Below are positions 51,844-55,213 of a stretch of DNA of 55,213 nucleotides, piece after piece. The notes beneath the pieces were generated by a model, which saw nothing but the letters and a program-made list of their open reading frames with translations, ran no database searches and was not told where the DNA came from. The DNA is from Promethearchaeia archaeon (GTDB lineage Archaea; Asgardarchaeota; Lokiarchaeia; Sigyniarchaeales; SOKP01). Each line of letters opens with the position of its first letter. Within the stretch, counting starts at the first letter, position 1. The DNA lies in contig JAHQWL010000024.1 of NCBI GenBank assembly GCA_029856155.1, positions 1 through 55,213 on the forward strand, in the 5' to 3' direction. Made by a program: the position numbers and the translations under genes.

Positions 51844-54800
51844 ATGTTAAAAATAATTAAATCAAGACAAATTTCTGTTATAATATTAGTAGCAATGCTG
51901 ACTAGTATAACAACTTCTATGTTTTTTAGCTATAGTCCTTATAACTTACTTAATTCTACTGATGCGAGAGCTTCTATTAAAGAGATCGAATCTTTATCAG
52001 ATCCAAAAGTGGTTCATCCAAATTCTCTTGTGGATGCTGATAATGATAAGATAGATGATAAGTTGTCGGCATTAATTAATGGAATAACCGAACTAGAACT
52101 GGAATCACCAAATGCTTTACGTGAAAATGGTCAAAAAGTTAAGGTTTGTGTTTGTGTTAATAAAAAACCTAACGATGCTTTAATTGAGAGATTAATAGGA
52201 TACGGTGCAGAAATTGAAACTGTTTATGATGAATTAATTTATGCTATATATGCAATTTTGCCTGTTAGTATGATTGATATTGTCGCAGCGGATAACGAAG
52301 TTACCTATATTCAGAAAGAATACTATAGTACTGCTCATTTGGATACAAGTACAATAAATATGGGTGTAAGAGGATCTTCGTATGTATGGAACGCAATTCC
52401 TGCAATTAAAGGAAATCATCACTATGCGGTTGCCATTTTAGATACAGGTGTCGATTCTACGCATCCGGATATGGCCAATTTTCTGTATTTTCGTGATTTT
52501 TCAGGAGGAGGTTATCCAAGTGGCAGCACAGGATATGATTATGGTCATCACGGTACTCATTGTGCTTCTATAGCAGCTGGCACGGGAATGGCTGACACGG
52601 ATCCTGAAATTGTTGAACAGACAGTTTCTAATCAATTTCCATCATCAATCTGGTCTACTTACTTAAACTGGTTCGAGATTAAAGATAACACTAATACTCC
52701 AGATACTATCGTAAGATTAGATTGGGATAATAGTGGTGGACAGGCATATTTTGGAGTTATGAATTCAACTTTAGATTGGATTACCTCTTATGGTCCTTAT
52801 TCAACTACTCCAATTGAACATAACCTAGGAAATCTTTCTCCTGATGCTTATTTAGTTTATATAGCACCAGTAGAAACAGGAACTTACAATAGAAATTATA
52901 CTTGTTCAATCGAACATGAATATGCTTATACATTAGGTGGAGAATATGGTGGTACACCTCTATTTACTGGTGTAGCTCCACAAAGCAAGATTGTTAGCTT
53001 AAAAGTATTAGATGATACTGGAAGTGGGACTGATCAAATGTTACTAAATGCTTTCACTTGGATTTCAAATAACGGTAAAAATCCTGCTTATAACATTACA
53101 ACCGTTTCAATGTCTTTAGGTTTTGGTGGTTTTATTGTTCCAACGATAGACACTGCAATTAATAACCTTGTTGATGAAGGATTTATTTGTGTCACATCAG
53201 CTGGTAATGATGGAACTGACATTCCAATTGGTAGTCCTGGGATAGCACAAAAATGTATAACAGTTGGGGCTGTTAATGATGCTTTTGAAGTAGTATATTA
53301 TAGTTCAAATGGAGATAACACGTATTATAAACCTGATGTTATCGCACCTGGTGGTACTGTAGCATATTCTGGTACTGGTTCAATTGGAAATTTAATAGTA
53401 GCAGCTGATTCAAACTATGGAGAGGATGGAAATTCTATGTCAGATCAAGTAATTAACGATTATAGAGGTATGCAAGGAACTTCAATGTCCTGTCCACATG
53501 TTGCTGGACTTGCACAGTTGGTAATTGATGCAATAATTCAAACTGAGGGAAGTTGGACTTGGTCGCAAACCAATGCATTAAAAGTAAAACAATTAATATG
53601 TATGGGGACATGGGAAGTTAATGCCGGTGAAACATACGATGGAGATGGAGATGGAAATCCGCAAAACCCTTCTTTAAATCGAATAGGAAGAGATAATGTA
53701 GAGGGTTATGGGATGGTAAGAGCGGATGCAGTAATTCAAGCTATTACTCACCCAACGACTGGTAATATGATAAATGAACCATTTTATCTTAACCGTGGAT
53801 CCGGTATGTTTGCAAACGATTCAAAAGTCTTCCTTTTTTCGCTGAGTGCAACAGTAGGAGAAATTTTTAATTTTTCTCTTGAAGTTCCCTCTACTGGAGA
53901 TTTTGATCTTATAATTTATGATGATGATTATGATTCACTTACAGGTAGACCTGTTGTTTTTACATCAAGTATAAACAGTGGTTTAGGAGTTGATGAATCT
54001 TTGATATTTAGTCCCTCTGATTCTGGTACTTATTATTGGTCAATTAGAGCTGCAGAAGGATATGGAACTTGTCAACTATCGCTAAGCGGATTTAATTCAG
54101 CTCCTGATGCTCCGACTAATCCCTCCCCATCTAATGGCACCATTGATGTGTCTATTAATCCTATTTTAAGTGTGAATGTATCCGATCCCGATGGAGATAT
54201 AATGAATGTGTCGTTTTATGATGCTTCCGACGATTCGTTGATCGGAACCGATCTTAATGTTTTAAGTGGAGGAAATGCCTCAATTCAATGGTTTTGGCTT
54301 TCTGGAAAGACATATTATGAGTGGTATGCGAGTGCCGATGATGGCATATATTCTACTCTATCTGCAACATGGTCATTTACTACAGTTAACACTGCTCCCG
54401 ATACTCCGACTGATCCCGTTCCCATTAATGGCACCATTGATGTGTCTATTAATCCTATTTTAAGTGTGAATGTATCCGATCCCGATGGAGATATAATGAA
54501 TGTGTCGTTTTATGATGCCTCTGATGATTCTTTGATCGGAACCGACACAGGGATCTCAAGCGGAGGAACCGCATCTATTAACTGGGTTGGGCTATCTGAA
54601 GGTTTTTCTTATCAATGGTATGCGATTGCTGATGATGGTCAAGATTCTACTCAATCAACAACATGGTCATTTACAACTCTACAGGATACACCCATTTGGG
54701 TTGAAGAACCAACTGACCAAACAATTGACTATGGTAATGATTTTAACTATGATTTAAACGCATATGACATTTCTGGCATCTCTGATTGGTGGATTAATGA

Positions 54801-55059
54801 TACCATTAATTTTATGATTGATAGTAATGGGTTGATAACTAATCGTGTTTCTTTGTCTTTGGGTGTTTATTGGTTAGAAGTACGGGCTTATGATGCATAC
54901 GGTCGATATTGCAGTAATAATTTTAAGGTTGTTGTTGAGAGTGATGACGATAGTGGAAATAATGCAATCTTAGGATATTATATATGGATTATATTAAGTA
55001 CAATAGCATTAGTATCAATAATATTAATTAGGAAAAGAATTAAACTATATGTGCTTTAA
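51844..55059 (+). CDS. Subtilisin-like serine protease (S8), large surface-anchored protein
   Basis: A 1071-residue secreted protease. A signal peptide (about 10-34) and a propeptide-like region (to about 175) precede the S8 domain: AILDTGVDSTHPDM with Asp200, YGHHGTHCASIAAGTG with His236, SAGNDGTD near 453, and GTSMSCPHVAG with Ser547. An insertion of about 130 residues lies between the His motif and LFTGVAPQSKIVSLKVL. After the catalytic domain come a pre-peptidase C-terminal-like sandwich (about 640-750), two nearly identical beta repeats of 98 residues (753-948), a cadherin- or Ig-like domain (950-1035), and a final span with a basic tail. It likely digests proteins at the cell surface. 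Confidence 0.93.
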   Translation: MLKIIKSRQISVIILVAMLTSITTSMFFSYSPYNLLNSTDARASIKEIESLSDPKVVHPNSLVDADNDKIDDKLSALINGITELELESPNALRENGQKVKVCVCVNKKPNDALIERLIGYGAEIETVYDELIYAIYAILPVSMIDIVAADNEVTYIQKEYYSTAHLDTSTINMGVRGSSYVWNAIPAIKGNHHYAVAILDTGVDSTHPDMANFLYFRDFSGGGYPSGSTGYDYGHHGTHCASIAAGTGMADTDPEIVEQTVSNQFPSSIWSTYLNWFEIKDNTNTPDTIVRLDWDNSGGQAYFGVMNSTLDWITSYGPYSTTPIEHNLGNLSPDAYLVYIAPVETGTYNRNYTCSIEHEYAYTLGGEYGGTPLFTGVAPQSKIVSLKVLDDTGSGTDQMLLNAFTWISNNGKNPAYNITTVSMSLGFGGFIVPTIDTAINNLVDEGFICVTSAGNDGTDIPIGSPGIAQKCITVGAVNDAFEVVYYSSNGDNTYYKPDVIAPGGTVAYSGTGSIGNLIVAADSNYGEDGNSMSDQVINDYRGMQGTSMSCPHVAGLAQLVIDAIIQTEGSWTWSQTNALKVKQLICMGTWEVNAGETYDGDGDGNPQNPSLNRIGRDNVEGYGMVRADAVIQAITHPTTGNMINEPFYLNRGSGMFANDSKVFLFSLSATVGEIFNFSLEVPSTGDFDLIIYDDDYDSLTGRPVVFTSSINSGLGVDESLIFSPSDSGTYYWSIRAAEGYGTCQLSLSGFNSAPDAPTNPSPSNGTIDVSINPILSVNVSDPDGDIMNVSFYDASDDSLIGTDLNVLSGGNASIQWFWLSGKTYYEWYASADDGIYSTLSATWSFTTVNTAPDTPTDPVPINGTIDVSINPILSVNVSDPDGDIMNVSFYDASDDSLIGTDTGISSGGTASINWVGLSEGFSYQWYAIADDGQDSTQSTTWSFTTLQDTPIWVEEPTDQTIDYGNDFNYDLNAYDISGISDWWINDTINFMIDSNGLITNRVSLSLGVYWLEVRAYDAYGRYCSNNFKVVVESDDDSGNNAILGYYIWIILSTIALVSIILIRKRIKLYVL
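54132..54224 (+). repeat. Direct repeat copy 1 (93 bp, exact)
   Basis: The first of two copies of a 93-base stretch, identical base for base to 54426-54518. It lies in the first of the two beta-sandwich repeats of the protease, offset by 294 bases (98 codons). Confidence 0.95.
54426..54518 (+). repeat. Direct repeat copy 2 (93 bp, exact)
   Basis: The second copy of the exact 93-base repeat. Outside it the two protein repeats are only similar, so the identity points to recent duplication or gene conversion. Confidence 0.95.
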
Positions 55060-55156
55060 TTGAGTTTGATGCGTAAAATCAATAATAGGATCAAAAATTT
55101 TTCAAAGTAATTCTAATTTGATTTTTTTTAATTTTTACTTTCAATTGTTCTATTCC

Positions 55157-55166
55157 TTTTTTTTTT
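55157..55166 (+). terminator. U-tract terminator
   Basis: Ten T about 97 bases after the stop of the protease gene, in a T-rich region, consistent with archaeal U-tract termination. Confidence 0.4.
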
Positions 55167-55213
55167 AACTTCAATCCTTTTTATTAAAATTAGTGAAATT
55201 CTCCCAATTTGTG

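Noticed and set aside
54266..54463. 65-codon frame within the protease repeats
   Set aside because: It is an out-of-frame reading of the duplicated repeat in a gene with clear domains.
1..55213. tRNA, rRNA, CRISPR arrays, insertion sequences, integrases
   Set aside because: I saw no GC-rich structured RNA gene, regularly spaced repeat array or transposase motif anywhere in the window.

Overview
This AT-rich window (about 30 % G+C by eye) looks like a chromosome segment of an Asgard archaeon, most like the Lokiarchaeia. The evidence is archaeal promoter-like boxes (TTTAAATA), Shine-Dalgarno sequences of the GGAGGTGAT type, a TrmB-family regulator, a longin/roadblock-like protein, a tandem SH3-like protein, a seven-blade WD40 protein, and large secreted proteins with a C-terminal membrane anchor. 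I saw no tRNA, rRNA, CRISPR array, transposase or integrase. The window is densely coded with short operons on both strands.

Layout. 1-9463 holds carbohydrate-related genes: a membrane-anchored toroid-like protein, an old yellow enzyme (OYE), a ThuA-like protein, a Gfo/Idh/MocA oxidoreductase, a GH3 beta-glycosidase and a membrane acyltransferase-like protein. 9605-18252 is mixed: two SDR dehydrogenases, a fumarate-reductase-like flavoprotein with a small overlapping partner, an orphan seven-helix chemoreceptor, an O-methyltransferase and the WD40 protein. 18703-24485 is one long plus-strand cluster: three small membrane proteins, an ABC ATPase and permease, a 31-residue membrane peptide, three tandem paralogous membrane proteins, and a winged-helix regulator. 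24600-46957 is rich in redox and acyl-CoA genes: two more OYEs, two nitroreductases, a ferredoxin, a geranylgeranyl-reductase-like flavoprotein, two acyl-CoA ligases, an esterase, a hotdog thioesterase and a DsrEFH-like set. It also holds a surface beta-helix protein, two MFS transporters, the SH3-like and longin proteins, and an M48 protease. 47057-51487 is a second ABC-2 exporter operon diverging from a TrmB-like regulator, with an 18-bp palindrome between them. 51844-55059 is a large subtilisin-like surface protease.

The most unusual signal is a set of genes whose protein family, paralogues or Shine-Dalgarno placement point to initiation at ATA or ATC rather than ATG/GTG/TTG. The winged-helix regulator (ATC at 24150) is the strongest case, because no ATG, GTG or TTG exists in frame before residue 29, inside the DNA-binding domain. 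ATA at 22219, ATA at 45520 and ATC at 4582 agree with it. The second main lead is the 18703-24485 cluster, which looks like a self-regulated exporter with uncharacterised membrane partners.

Functional picture (inference): a fermentative or syntrophic anaerobe that takes apart plant- or microbe-derived glycosides, activates and remodels acyl chains, and moves electrons through ferredoxin-, FMN- and FAD-linked oxidoreductases. It displays large proteins on its surface and exports unknown compounds through two regulated ABC systems.
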